A stretch of DNA of 64,000 nucleotides. Origin: Selaginella moellendorffii (Eukaryota; Streptophyta; Lycopodiopsida; Selaginellales; Selaginellaceae). The position numbers and the translations under genes are program-made. Below the pieces are notes generated by a model. It was given only the letters and a program-made list of their open reading frames with translations. It was not told the origin of the DNA and searched no databases. Each line of letters begins with the position of its first letter. The stretch's first letter is position 1. The stretch lies in contig NW_003314262.1 in NCBI RefSeq assembly GCF_000143415.4, positions 3,358,405 to 3,422,404 on the forward strand, read 5' to 3'. Below, piece after piece: positions 32,235-42,961 of the stretch.

Positions 32235-32243
32235 TTTTATATA
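32235..32243 (-). promoter_or_regulatory. TATA box of the VSP-like gene
   Basis: The minus strand reads TATATAAAA about 20 bp upstream of the first ATG at 32218. The usual TATA-to-TSS distance would place the TSS near the second ATG (32209), so the 5' leader is very short or the real start is the second or a later ATG. Confidence 0.6.
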
Positions 32244-32864
32244 GTCTAGACAGGAGTGCGTGCTAGCTCACACTGGTAAAGCCGAGTACGAAAGGTTCCA
32301 TCTCTGAGACTACGGAAAATTTTTTATTAAAGTTCGGCAGGGATGGTATGAGTTCCAGGAATAAGCTCTAAAATCCTTAGGGCTGATAAAGGGCCGACGT
32401 GGCAGTATCGTTGAGTGGAAGTCAGAAATGCTTGATAATGAATAAATTCATGTGAGCCATCACTTTCAAGTTCACTTTTCACTTACCGTATTAACAAGAA
32501 ATCAAGTCCCGATTCTGAGCCCATGTTTTATTTGAGCGAACTTATGGGGGACGAAGCCATGGACAAATGAGACACCTCTGGGAGGTACCGGAAAATATAG
32601 GAAAAATGCATTAGAGCGACAAATCCAATATCGAGGAAAAGTTGTCCTTCCAAATCACATAGGCATTACTGTTTTTTCAAATTACTGGCACTGGCCGTGG
32701 AAAGAATTATTTGCATTATTGCTGCTACGATTGTAAGGATGAAGGACATGTTGCACTGAATACATTCTCCACTACCATGTTCCTTTAATTTGCCAATGTG
32801 TTCGACTTGTTAACAGCCTTGAAGGATACAGTTTTCATTTTTTGTTTTTTCGTTTAGAGAACTT
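32244..32864. other. Divergent intergenic region
   Basis: About 620 bp between two divergently oriented genes (VSP-like to the left, membrane protein to the right). No gene or repeat recognised. Both promoters should lie here. Confidence 0.6.
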
Positions 32865-34885
32865 ATGGCGGAAAAGAAGCCATGGGAGACATCGAGCATT
32901 GTTGCCATTGCAGTATTCATATTTGCCATTGTAGTTGCAACAGGTGTGCTGCTAGTCTTCTCGTTATGTGTGGACAAAAAGAAGCCAGAAGGTGAGTTCT
33001 ATTCTGATCTCATCAAACAGACAGGTACAACTTGTTGGGAAACCAACGTGTTTGCGACAACAAACGACCCCTTCTACAAATGGGCCACAAGCACCTCCAT
33101 TGCATCAACACTCTATTTTACCGGTGTTAGCACGGCGGAGGTTGCTGCTGCTTATCAAACGCTCAGTGCATGGCGGGTTTGGAGAAGCAACAACAAAACT
33201 GTAGAAGCTGATCTTTTTAACTCGCCCGATCCACACTTGTATGGAGGAGTCATTCAGCGTACTAGTCCGATCTGGAAAATGGCGATTCACTGGGGGATAA
33301 ACTTACGCCTGTGCATCGATGATGGGAGAGGACTGTCTGCTGTCGAACGCTGCAAGGTCACTGCACCTATAGTCCCAGTGGACAAAACCAGCGGTAAGCC
33401 GGATCTTGGCTTACTTCTCAGTAAAGTACCTTTCGCAATGCCATCTTCCAACATCACGCATCCAGTTTTCACCGAGTCTGGATTTTATTTCAGCAACTTT
33501 GCTAGCAGTGCGAGGTCCAACATATCCACGGGGATTAGCCAGGAGAAAATTCCCTATAACGACTCGACATGGTCTTACTACAGCAATGATATTAGAGAAT
33601 GCAACTTATCTGTTCCCATCAACTACATGCCGGATGTTATTTCTTACTTGTCTTATCCATTCTTACAGTGCGCCTGCCGTGGCCAAGTTTGCATAATTGG
33701 ATACAACTTGACGCAAGTCCAAGATGTTTCCTTCTCCTTCAACACTCCTCAGTGTGAGAAATCTCGATCATTTTGGGACTGGAATACTATTACAGATAAA
33801 AATGCCATCTTTCTTGGATCTTCCAGCATCAAATTTAACTTCCCGGTGACATTCAAAATTCAATTTAATGACTCTCTTCCCATTGTCAACCTCACAGAAG
33901 GTGTGCTGAGTGGGATGGAGCAGGTGACAACATGCATTGAGACAACGTTAGAAGGAGACCAAAAGCCAACACGCACAATTCTAAATAATTCTTGTACAAA
34001 AAACGTGACGGGTTGCCAAGTTTCGTTCATCGGCGGCAAGAATATTGGTACGCAAGCCGACAAGGTGGGCGGCACTGTCATCAAAGATTTTCTGAAGAAG
34101 ACACAAGGAAGGGACATCACCTGTGGGAACGAAGAATTCAAGGTGAGTTCGATACTATGACTTTTTTTTTCTTCTGAAGGCTGATGTTTTATTTTCTTGG
34201 TTAAGGTGGATTCACCACCGTGTTTCAGAAAATTGTCTCCAAAGGACAACAACGAAGTCCAAGAAGTTCTCAATGACTTGTTGAAAGTGAGCAACGTTCA
34301 TCGTTTTGGAGAGCGGTATTGGAAAGATGGATCTTCTCGTCGAACACAAGTTTATGCGTCTTTTATGACATTTGTCATTGCATTCCTGGGAATTTGTGCT
34401 GGCTCCTTAAGCAGGACACTCTTAGAGTGGGAAGATTCATTGTTTCGCCAACTCGATCAACTTAAGTTGGCCGGTAAGCCAGGCTACCGTCCACTAATCA
34501 GAACTTTGGGGCGGACAGTGTTCATTGCTGGTTCAGTGGCAGGAAGCTTGCCAGGTCTCTACTTCAGCATAAATGACCTCCAGAAGGAACCTTCCCTTGC
34601 CACTGCTGAGACAATTCTCCAGCTCAATAATGACACAGCATTCCTAGTTACAACGACATCCACAGTTGAAGTTACTCCAAACTGGATAGTCTTCCAAGTG
34701 TTCACTGTGTTTATTGGATTAGCAGTGGTTGCACTAGCCATCCTCATCTACTTCAAATTAGATAAAATACGTCAGCAACATGATGAGAAAAATGTTCAGC
34801 AACAGGGGGATTCTCCAGGTAAATCTTCATCACTTTTGTTTTGAGCTAACATATGTTAATTTTTCTGACAGGCAAAAATGCATAG
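32865..34885 (+). CDS. Unrecognised multi-pass membrane glycoprotein
   Basis: Exon 1 is 32865-34142 (GTGAGT follows), exon 2 starts at 34206 (after TTAAG). A short third exon at 34872-34885 is likely: GTAAAT at 34819 to ACAG gives an end SPGKNA; reading through gives a slightly longer end (GKSSSLLF). About 640 aa. A membrane helix lies near the N-terminus (IVAIAVFIFAIVVATGVLLV). A large outer domain follows with several Cys (CWETN, CKVT, CNLS, CACRGQVC, CGN) and many N-glycosylation sequons (NKT, NIT, NIS, NDS, NLS, NLT). Three more hydrophobic segments are near the C-terminus (FMTFVIAFLGICAG, FIAGSVAGSLPGL, IVFQVFTVFIGLAVVALAIL). No known domain is recognised; it may be lineage-specific. Confidence 0.75.
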
Positions 34886-35365
34886 CTCGCTTCGTGTTTC
34901 CGCTTTGATTTTCTAGTCTAGCTGTCCGGGGCCAGCCTGCTTTTCCGTGCATTTCTTTAACTTCTTTTATGTAAGAAATAAGTATGACAAATTAGGGTTT
35001 TATTATGCGATATTGCCAAATACCATAACATGAGTATGAAGGGGACAGCTCACAAAGGTTAAATTATATAGTGCGGAAATAATGTGAGCATACATTCGTA
35101 AGGTATAATTGACTATATGAAATAGATTGCTTCAAAAATTAATTTTCTATTTTCTCTTCATTCTTTTGTTATAACACAAGCTTTTTTCTTGTTGTATTAT
35201 GGGCGTATTTCTTCGAAGTGTCTAATTTGAATGCTGTTAGATTAGTTTGATGAAATATAATTCTAGAAATCAGTATAATTCAAGCATACTTGACTAGATT
35301 GCTCGCTCGCTCACCAATCCCTTCTTTCGTGGATTGCTTTGTGAAAAGAGCGGTTTCATGAAAGT
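34886..35365. other. AT-rich spacer, no gene seen
   Basis: About 480 bp of 3' flank and spacer. No gene or repeat is recognised before the tRNA fragment. Confidence 0.5.
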
Positions 35366-35389
35366 GTCGCTTTGGCCGAGTGGTTAAGG
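35366..35389 (+). pseudogene. 5' half of a tRNA-Ser
   Basis: GTCGCTTTGGCCGAGTGGTT followed by AAGG is the 5' acceptor strand and D-arm of a plant tRNA-Ser. It stops there and joins the 3' flank of the TPR-SET gene. No anticodon, variable or T arm follows. Confidence 0.75.
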
Positions 35390-35485
35390 AAGTAGTAGGA
35401 GACAGCAGAAGAGAAGAAAGAGAAGTAGTGAGTAGTAGTAGAAAAAGAAGAAGAAATAGGACGAAAACACTCCAGAAAAACAAGC

Positions 35486-36763
35486 TCACTCAGAGGCCCA
35501 CGACTTGAGCAACGAGTCCATACCTCTCTCGTAGATGGCCTTGGCAACGCAAGCGTCCTCCTGCTTCCCAAACCTCACCTCCCACTCCATCTCCATCACC
35601 CTCTTTGCCGCTTCCTTGTCCCCGTGCGTAGTCTGCCATCGTCTCCAGGTAACTCTCGTTGCCATCGTTGCCAGCCGTGAGCTTGTGCATCGCCTCCATA
35701 ATCACCTCTCCCGCTGGAACATAATCCCCTCCGGCAGCGCCACCACGTTTCCAACCTCCACCTGCTGGTAGAGCGACCAGTGGATCGCTCTCACGCACTG
35801 CCTCTCCTCCTCATCCTGGAGCTTTGTCGCCAACACTTGCTCCAGCTTCACCACCATCCAGGCCGGACTGATCCCTCCCTTGACAAAACTCAAAGTTTGC
35901 CTCGGCCAAGTCCCTGTAGAAGCCCGTCACCTGCGCGAGATCCTCGTCCAGCCGCCGCTACAGCTCGCACTTCTTGCAAGCACACTCGAAGGAGAGCCTC
36001 GTCCGCCTGTAAGGATGGCCGCCGATGATGTAGCAGAACCCGAGTGATGTCTCGGGTGGCAAAGTAGCACGCCGTGGTGCCAAACACCCTCTGGGAAACG
36101 TTCCCAACACAGCAGTGGTTGATGAAGCGGAGCAGCGCCAAAGCTTTCCGGTACATACTCTTGAGATGGCGGGGATCCACGGAGAGAGCAGCACTTGCGG
36201 CATCCACACACTGCTCAAATCGTCCCAGCTTGAGGAAGCACTCGGCCTTGTTCGACAGTGCAAGTACTCGATCTCGCTCCTCCTCCTGGAGCTCGCATTT
36301 CCCCATGCTCAAGGCTTGGGCGGCAGCCTCAAGGCTGCCATCTTGGAAGAGCCTGTTGCCTTCCAATCGCAGCGCCGCGGAGGCCATACCTCTGAATCGC
36401 TCCAGCTGCTCGTCGCTGAGGTAGGAGATCACGTCCACGGTTGTCCAGCGAGGTGAAGGAAGAACCCTCTTGCTTCTGGACATCGGCTCCTTGACGGCCA
36501 CTCGAGCTCCTCTCGAATATTTCGCTCGGACTTGCTCGGATGTGGCGTCGCTGCCCACTGCGTGCTTGATCGCTAGAAGAACCTCGTCGCCGCTGGAATC
36601 CCTGAGCGTAGTGAGTACCTCGAGCTTGAGCGTATCCGCAATGAGCACTCCATGGAGAACACAGCCTCTGGCGAGCGATCCTGGGCGGAGATTCGCAATC
36701 CTGGTTGGCGCTAGGGCTGAGATCGTGATCTGCCTGGTGCTTCTGGATCATCATCGACACCAC
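35486..36763 (-). pseudogene. TPR plus SET-domain methyltransferase-like gene, frameshifted
   Basis: The frame ending at 35890 begins near 36700 without its own ATG; an ATG is available in another frame at 36763 (MVSMMIQKHQ). It carries TPR-like helices (LRLEGNRLFQDGSLEAAAQA, then RVLALSNKAECFLKLGRFEQ and HLKSMYRKALALL), then FINHCCVGNVSQRVFGTTAC and YFATRDI, which is SET-domain sequence (INHxCxPN). After TRDI a +1 shift near 36060 is needed to reach SLGFCYIIGG, PYRRTRL and FECACKKCEL (post-SET Cys), after which a TAG follows. Further frame changes lead to the end LLKSWASE. Plants have TPR-SET proteins of this type. Either a pseudogene or an assembly with several indel errors. Confidence 0.7.
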
Positions 36764-36987
36764 ATCGTCTCCGGATCGGTGTGCGGCGGAGAGGGAGAGA
36801 TTTCGGTGCCCGAGCGGGGCGGAGCATCATCGCCGTCGCTCGCAAGGAACTAGGGTTTAAGCTCCCTCCATTAAGAAAAACGAATCTACCTTTGTTTACG
36901 TCAAGATTTTTTGACTCATAGATCTTCTCTAAATTAAACTGAGTATTAAAGGCGGAAAGTTATGCTACTTCTTATGGTTGGTTTAAT

Positions 36988-37200
36988 TACTTCCTTCTCA
37001 TTGTTGGATTCTTGTGCTTGGCAGGACGAGAATATTACAAAGTTCCTGTGGGACATGCTGAAACTTCCTTCTCATTGTTGGATTCTTGATTACTTCTATC
37101 ATTTTTGCTACAGCTCTGAAGCATACCTGTGGGACATGCTGAAACTTCTTTTTCATTGTTGGATTCTTCATTACTTCTATCCCATTGTTGGATTCTTGTA
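36988..37200 (+). repeat. Partial tandem repeat, period about 82 bp
   Basis: Two long copies (about 37048-37100 and 37130-37182) share GTGGGACATGCTGAAACTTC and CATTGTTGGATTCTT. Partial copies lie before (36990-37015) and after (37183-37198). Frames on both strands repeat accordingly (WDMLKL on plus, NPTM..KFQHVPQ on minus). Confidence 0.8.
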
Positions 37201-37739
37201 CGAGAAGAACAAACTTCATGATTTGCAAGGTAAAGTTCATAGTTTACATCTGGATTTTCACTCATTCATGCTGAAACTCAAGACGAACTACGATGGAACC
37301 GTCATCATGTATCCATCCCTGCAACTCGTCGCTCAGACACAGCTCCATTGTCTTCCTCAAAGAACTGGTACGTGAATCCCTCAAGCATTGACTCGGGAAC
37401 AACGTAACGAGCTTGTACTGCTCGGGGAGCGGCAGCTCCCGCTTGTCATGAAAATCATCCATCTCTTCGATCACAACTTCTTCGATCTCGGACCAGCAAC
37501 TTCTCGTCGTGGTCACCCGCAGAATCATGTCCGCGAGCTGAAAGCCTTCCCACTCGACGAGTAGCGCTCCACGAAGCAATAGTCCGGCAAGCATGCGAGT
37601 CCGCGAGATTCATCCGCTTGAGTACACCTTCCACTAGCGCAGCCGCTTCACCGATCACTGGACGCCGCCACCTTTCACCTCCAGGGACCCAAGAGCAAAA
37701 TCGGAGCCTCCACTCGCAAGGATCAGATGGATCGTTCAA
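37033..37739 (-). CDS. Unrecognised protein-coding region, possibly broken
   Basis: Two minus-strand frames (37739-37455 and 37594-37262) look like parts of one protein: GEAAALVEGVLKRMNLADSH, then LLRGALLVEWEGFQLADMIL and LPEQYKLVTLFPSQ, then LCLSDELQGWIHDDGSIVV. Joining them needs a frame change near 37600. A third frame (37265-37035, NPDVNYELYLANHEV) may be a following exon that runs into the tandem repeat. The composition is gene-like but no family is recognised. Exact limits are unknown. Confidence 0.35.
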
Positions 37740-38019
37740 CTCGGTGGTGAGTGCAAGCTTGGTGTTTGGATTGGACTCCGCCCAGAGCTTTGCTCTTGCG
37801 AATCACGAGCCAGGAACTTGCATTGCTGCAGTTTCTCAGAGAGACCAAGTTCCCAGGCCATAATTTTTTTCCCAGAATCCCCCATTTAATCGCACATAGC
37901 TTGCATAATCCCCATTCTAACTTAATCAACATTTGCTATCTTGCTTAAGTCAGAAAGCAAGGACGGATTCAGATTCACAGGGATACCCTGCCATGTTATA
38001 TAGAAATCAGTGTTAGTGC

Positions 38020-38215
38020 CATGATCCAGTACTTCCAGCAAATGCCATTTCAGGGCATATGCAGTGCACATCACTGTCCAAGAAGAAATATCTCCCCATT
38101 GAGTCGAAGGTGAATTTTCTCTATCGCAATACCAACTAGCATGAGAGCTGTCGATATTGTCACTCCTTGCAATGGATTCGTGGAGCCTCCACTCATCCCT
38201 CCAGAGGACTCCTTC
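38020..38215 (-). pseudogene. PPR gene scrap
   Basis: About 195 bp align with the 5' part of the PPR gene (46437-46640). Shared blocks include CCAGCAAATGCC, GGGCATA, CACTGTCCA, TCGAAGGTG and GATTCGTGGAGCC. Intervening stretches are deleted or diverged. It lies in the region upstream of the MCC alpha gene and is clearly non-coding now. Confidence 0.65.
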
Positions 38216-38309
38216 TCAAGTGATTAGACTATTTCACGGGATAAGCACGACAAGGTGTTTCAAGGCTAGGGTTTTCTCCAGCGGCGGTCCTGGCGCCTCG
38301 ATTCGATCA
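38157..38309 (+). CDS. Possible 5' exon of the MCC alpha gene (presequence)
   Basis: An open frame rich in Arg/Ser without acids (VIRLFHGISTTRCFKARVFS then SGGPGASIRS) ends at a possible donor (ATCAG|GTGACA at 38310). It is in the same frame as the main MCC exon and looks like a mitochondrial presequence. The enzyme is mitochondrial, while the ATG at 38355 gives [13 protein letters not shown] spliced 5' exon is plausible but unproven; the first 50 bp overlap the PPR scrap. Confidence 0.35.
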
Positions 38310-38354
38310 GGTGACACGCATTCTCGAGCTCGCCTTTAGCGCTGCCGATCGTCC

Positions 38355-41306
38355 ATGGGAAATTCCGCATCCATTGCGAGGAGGAGCAAGCGATCTTCGA
38401 GCTCGCTCGCCAATCCCTTCTCTCAAGTGCCTCCCGTGGAGAAATCTCCAGCCCAGCGGCCGATCGAGAAGATCCTGATCGCGAACAGGGGCGAGATTGC
38501 GTGCCGGATCATCAAGACCGCGCGTAGCTTGGGATTAAAAACGGTGGCGGTTTACAGTGATGCCGATCGAAACTCTCTACACGTCCGTCGAGCCGATGAA
38601 GCAGTGTTTATCGGCCCCGCCTCTGCTCAGCTCAGTTACTTGTCCACTACTTCCATCCTCGACGCTGCTCGTCGCACTGGAGCCGATGTAAGCTTCCATT
38701 GGATTCTTTCTTTTCTTCTCGACTCATACATATCCTTCTCAGGCAATCCATCCCGGGTATGGATTTCTATCAGAAAATTCGAAGTTTGCGCAGGCTTGCC
38801 ACGAGTCTGGGATCACATTCATTGGCCCTTCGGCAGCTGCGATTAGCTTGATGGGAGACAAAAGGTACGCCATCTCCATTTTTCTGCAAAGAACCAGCCA
38901 TAAGAACTATCTTGGAACTCCTTAGTGCCTCCAAAAAGCTTATGAGCGGTGCTAATGTTCCTGTTGTTCCTGGATACCACGGGGATGATCAGAGCCACGA
39001 GCTGCTGCAATCTGAGGCTGATCGGATTGGCTATCCCGTTCTGATCAAGCCTGTTCTTGGTGGCGGAGGAAAGGTTGGTTTTTTGCTTTCTTTTTGGTAT
39101 TTTGTTTCATGTTGGCGACACTACTGATTTCTCTTGTAAAGTTTTGGTTCAGGGCATGAGGATTGTCCACAGCAGAGACGAGTTTCTGGACAGTTTGAGA
39201 AGCGCTCTACGTGAGTCTGCTGCTGCGTTTGGCGACACCAGGGTCTTGATTGAGAAGTATATCGCACAGCCTCGACACATAGAAGTCCAGGTGGGAGATT
39301 TTCTGCAATCTGGAAATTTATCACAGACTTGCTGACAGATCTTTGGCGACCGCTTTGGAAACGTTGTTCATTTGTTTGAACGGGACTGTAGCGTTCAGAG
39401 GCGCCACCAGAAAATTATAGAGGAAGCACCAGCGGTAGGACAATATTTCAGGCTGTTTGCTGTTTCACCATGTTTTTTTTTTATATTCCAGCCGCTCATG
39501 TCAGACGACTTTCGCAACTCAATAGGCCAAGCAGCAGTCAATGCGGCTAAGGTATCCTCTTTTGTGATTTGCTGCTGTCAAATCAAAATTTCTTTTCTAT
39601 CGAAGGCTGTGAATTACCTGTCGAGTTTATTGTCGACACTGCAACAGGAGATTTTTTCTTTATGGAGATGAACACACGTTTGCAAGTAAGGACGGACTTC
39701 CACTAGTTTCTGTATATGCTGAATTAAACTGCTGGTCAGGTTGAGCACCCTGTCACCGAAATGGTGACGCGTCAAGACTTGGTGGAATGGCAAATTCGTG
39801 TCGCAAATGGCGAAAGCCTTCCACTTGAGCAAAAGAGTATACCGCTTATTCCCGAAGATTATCGCAGCTAAGCAGGTCATGCGTTTGAGGCTCGGGTCTA
39901 TGCTGAAAACGTTCCAAGAGGTTTTCTACCTGCTGCTGGAGTTCTTTACCATTATAATCCACCTCCCGCTTCATCCACTGGTAACTCGTGTCAAACTTGG
40001 AGAATCCTAAGCAGTTTATCTTGTCAATGCAGTGAGAATTGAGACGGGTGTAGAGCAAAGTGATGCTGTAAGCGTCCACTACGATCCTATGATAGCCAAG
40101 CTGGTCGTATGGGGTAGTGATCGCGATATGGCGTTGGCGAAGCTTCATAATTGCCTCTCGAATTTTCAGGCAAGCTGGTTTGCTCTTATTTTTTATAATT
40201 ATTGTTCAGTACTAACATTGCATTCGCCAGGTTGCTGGACTTCCAACTAACATCCACTTTTTAAAAAAGCTTGCAAAACATCCGGCTTTCAGGGCTGGGG
40301 ACGTGGAAACACACTTCATTGAACACCACAAGAACGAGCTACTAGATTTTTCCGAAAGAGCCAAGCGAGATGTAAAATCTTTCGCTGCTTTAGCGGCCGT
40401 GGGCGTATGTGTAAGGGAGAGTTTTCGACGACCAGGTAAGATCGACTCGCAGTTTTGAGATAGCCAGCATTTATGATTTCCAGTGCAGAATCGAGAACTG
40501 GAGGCCCATGGCATACAACTTCTGGTTTTCGAGTCAACAATCCTTATACCAGGAAGATCTCGTTAGACTGGATGCCTGAGTCCGAGAGTCTCTCATGCAA
40601 ACCGATGAGCTTAGATGTCACTTATTCAAGTGACAACGAGTTCTTAGTAAAGGTAGACGCATTGTTTTCCCTTTTGCCTATTCCCCAAGTCGAGTCATAT
40701 TGTGCAGTTTGCGGAAGATTCATCTTGTGTCAAACTTACAGCTAAAAGAGTTGCTAGTTCTGGCTGTGACATAACCGTCGACATCAATGGCATTTCCTCC
40801 ACTATAAACTATGGTTATTATCTGCAGGTATGCAGTTTTCTCTCCTTTCAATTTAGATCTAATTGGCATTTTCTGGACAACAGAAATCGGCTTATCATAT
40901 TCACGTGTGGAAGGACGGCGAGCACCATCACTTTACAACAGCGTTGCGGGAGGCCTATGATACAGAAAGCCATGGTGAAACATCTCAACGATTAACAAGT
41001 TCTGGCGGTAGTAGCAAGCTAACACCGGGAGCCGTCGCTTCTCCCATGGCCGGACTGGCTGTGAAAGTTCTTGCAGAGCTGGGCTCAAATGTGAAAGCTG
41101 GAGATCCTCTCCTGGTTTTAGAAGCTATGAAGATGGAGGTAAAAACCTTATATTTGTTCGTATTTGTTGCTTTCCTCTTACACACCTTTTTGCAGCACAC
41201 TGTAAAAGCACATATTTCTGGTGTTATCAATCAAGTGAACATCACTGCCGGCCAGCAAGTTAGCGACGGGGGGATTCTTTTTCATATCAAGGCTCAAGAA
41301 TCATAA
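38355..41306 (+). CDS. MCCA: 3-methylcrotonyl-CoA carboxylase alpha subunit (biotin carboxylase chain)
   Basis: A multi-exon gene for the biotinylated subunit of mitochondrial MCC, which carboxylates 3-methylcrotonyl-CoA in leucine breakdown. Exons seen: 38355-38687, 38743-38864, 38926-39073, 39153-39290, 39339-39434, 39492-39551, 39606-39685, 39740-39836, 39876-39980, 40033-40169, 40231-40435, 40489-40652, 40708-40827, 40884-41138, 41196-41306. Motifs: [38 protein letters not shown] (ATP-grasp), [44 protein letters not shown] and the biotin site VLEAMKM|E split by the last intron. Two defects: exon 7 lacks 13 bp between CTGTCGAG repeats, shifting the frame before EFIVDT; and the donor after QKS..PLI is lost, leaving only a 39-nt GTATAC...GCAG interval. 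One intron (40170-40230) is GC-AG. This allele may be non-functional. Confidence 0.9.
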
Positions 41307-41435
41307 TAGTTCACGAGTGTCTTGAAACTCTGTGCGTAAGTCAAAAGGTAGCTTTATATTCAGTAACGTTCGATCGTCTCTAACTTACTGCTTGAGCAAA
41401 AAAGGACACTCAGTCTAGAAGTTAAGGAGAATTCG

Positions 41436-42449
41436 CTATGGGCGACCGCTACTCGGCCCCGGTAAAAGCGAGTACTCATCAGCGTCTCGGCTCCTGAAAG
41501 GCCATATTGACGGCATTCTTCCACTCTGGATGCAGACATAGCAGCCATAGCACAGGAACAAGACCACCGCGACCACCAGCACGATCGCCAAGGCCAGTAA
41601 GAACTTTGCTCCAAAACGATCCCATTTGCTCTTTCCTGTGGCAAAGAGAGAACAAACATCAACGTCTCGTACTCCAGGGGCTCTAAAACTCACCGCGATG
41701 GACGAGCAAGTAGTACGTCGAAGGCTCGTGTTCCAGAGCCGTGACCGCGATCTCAAAGAGAGTATCTTCGCCAGCCTTGCCAACTTGGAGCTGCGGGCTT
41801 GGAACGCCACTCTTGAGAGGAATGGAGTTGACAGTCACCGTGTACTCGTCGCGCTCCTGGAGCAGCAAAGCAACAAATCAGAGCGAAGTTTCACAAAGAA
41901 CACTACCTCTTCCTGCGAGACAGTGGCAACGATCCTGATCTTTCGTACGCCCGAGCTCACGGAGGAGGAATAGTTGTAAGTCCGGGGGCTAAAGTCTGGC
42001 GAGAGCTTTCCACCGTTGGTGACGTTCAGGCCGGCGAGAAGGGCCTTTGGAAGATGGTGTGGAGGAGGCGGAGGAGATGGTGGTGGAGGCGGTGGTGGCG
42101 GCGGTGGCGGCGTTCCACTTGAGCCTTGGTCATCGTCATCGTCATCGCCATCGCTGGGAGCCGGAGCTGGCGCTGGAGCTGGACGGCTATGGTGGTGATC
42201 GTCAGGTGCTATAGGAGGAGGTGGCGGCGGCGGCGGAGATGGAGGAAACGGGGGCAGTGTTGGAAAGGAGGCAAAGCTGGAAAAACTCAAACGCTCGACT
42301 GGATCATCGCTGGAGCCGGAGTAAAGAACGATGGCTTCCTCGAGCTCGTTCTTCCCAAGTTCTTGGGTAGAAACAAGCACGAGAAAGCCGAGCAGGAGGA
42401 GCATCACAGAGCTCGACCGCATTCCTTGGAAGCGATTCTTCCAACCCAA
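41436..42449 (-). CDS. Proline-rich cell-surface protein with cadherin-like domain and one TM helix
   Basis: Three exons (42449-41907, 41856-41694, 41635-41436), phases consistent, give about 301 aa. Order: signal peptide (SSVMLLLLGFLVLVSTQ); a linker; two Pro runs (extensin-like) around an Asp run (SDGDDDDDDQGSSG); a domain with LAGLNVTNGGKLSPDFSPRT, YNYSSSVSSGVRKIRIVATV and DEYTVTVNSIPLKSG, fitting the cadherin-like beta-sandwich fold (SPxFxPxTxxYxxxV); a membrane helix (FLLALAIVLVVAVVLFLCYG); and a short Ser/Pro cytoplasmic tail ending SSGRP. It looks like a type I cell-wall-facing protein without kinase. Function unknown. The divergent neighbour starts about 500 bp to the right. Confidence 0.8.
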
Positions 42450-42847
42450 AGAACCGAAAGGAGAAGAACCAAAAGAAAACTAACCCGAGAGTAGTTCCTC
42501 GTCACTGGACCATCGCTTCTCTGCTAGAATCGCACGAAGAAATCAGAACCCTAGTCCTAGAGAAGAAAACCACGAGGAAAATGAGAGGAGAGAGACAAGA
42601 AAGAAGAAACCACCGTGGAGTAACGGTTCGAGTCGTGGTTAGACACGCTTATTAAGCTAATTAGATCCTGTTAGTGTAAGCTAAGCTAGTATAAGCATGG
42701 ATTTTGGCATAAACCCTAGCGCTAGATTATTGGGTGAGAGAATGACTAGCGCGTCGCTGTCAGGGCTCGTGTTGATCGATCCCGCCGCGGAGCTGGCGCT
42801 ATGTAAGGCTTCTCGATCGGCGCTGGCGGCAGTAGCATGCAACTGGA
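42450..42847. promoter_or_regulatory. Divergent promoter region
   Basis: About 400-500 bp between the cadherin-like gene (minus) and the cyclase-like gene (plus). It has an AAACCCTAG-type telo-box at about 42712 and no coding sequence with support. Confidence 0.4.
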
Positions 42848-42961
42848 ATGGCAGCGGCGGCGGTAGCGGCATGCAATGCATGCGGCCAGTGGCCCTTCCC
42901 GGGAGGATTGAGCGCGGCGCCGCGGCGGCGCCGCGGCATTGATCGGGGAATCGCGGTAAGA

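Noticed and set aside
42016-42198. Gly-rich plus-strand ORF
   Set aside because: Antisense of the proline-rich exon, which has signal peptide, spliced domain and TM helix on the minus strand.
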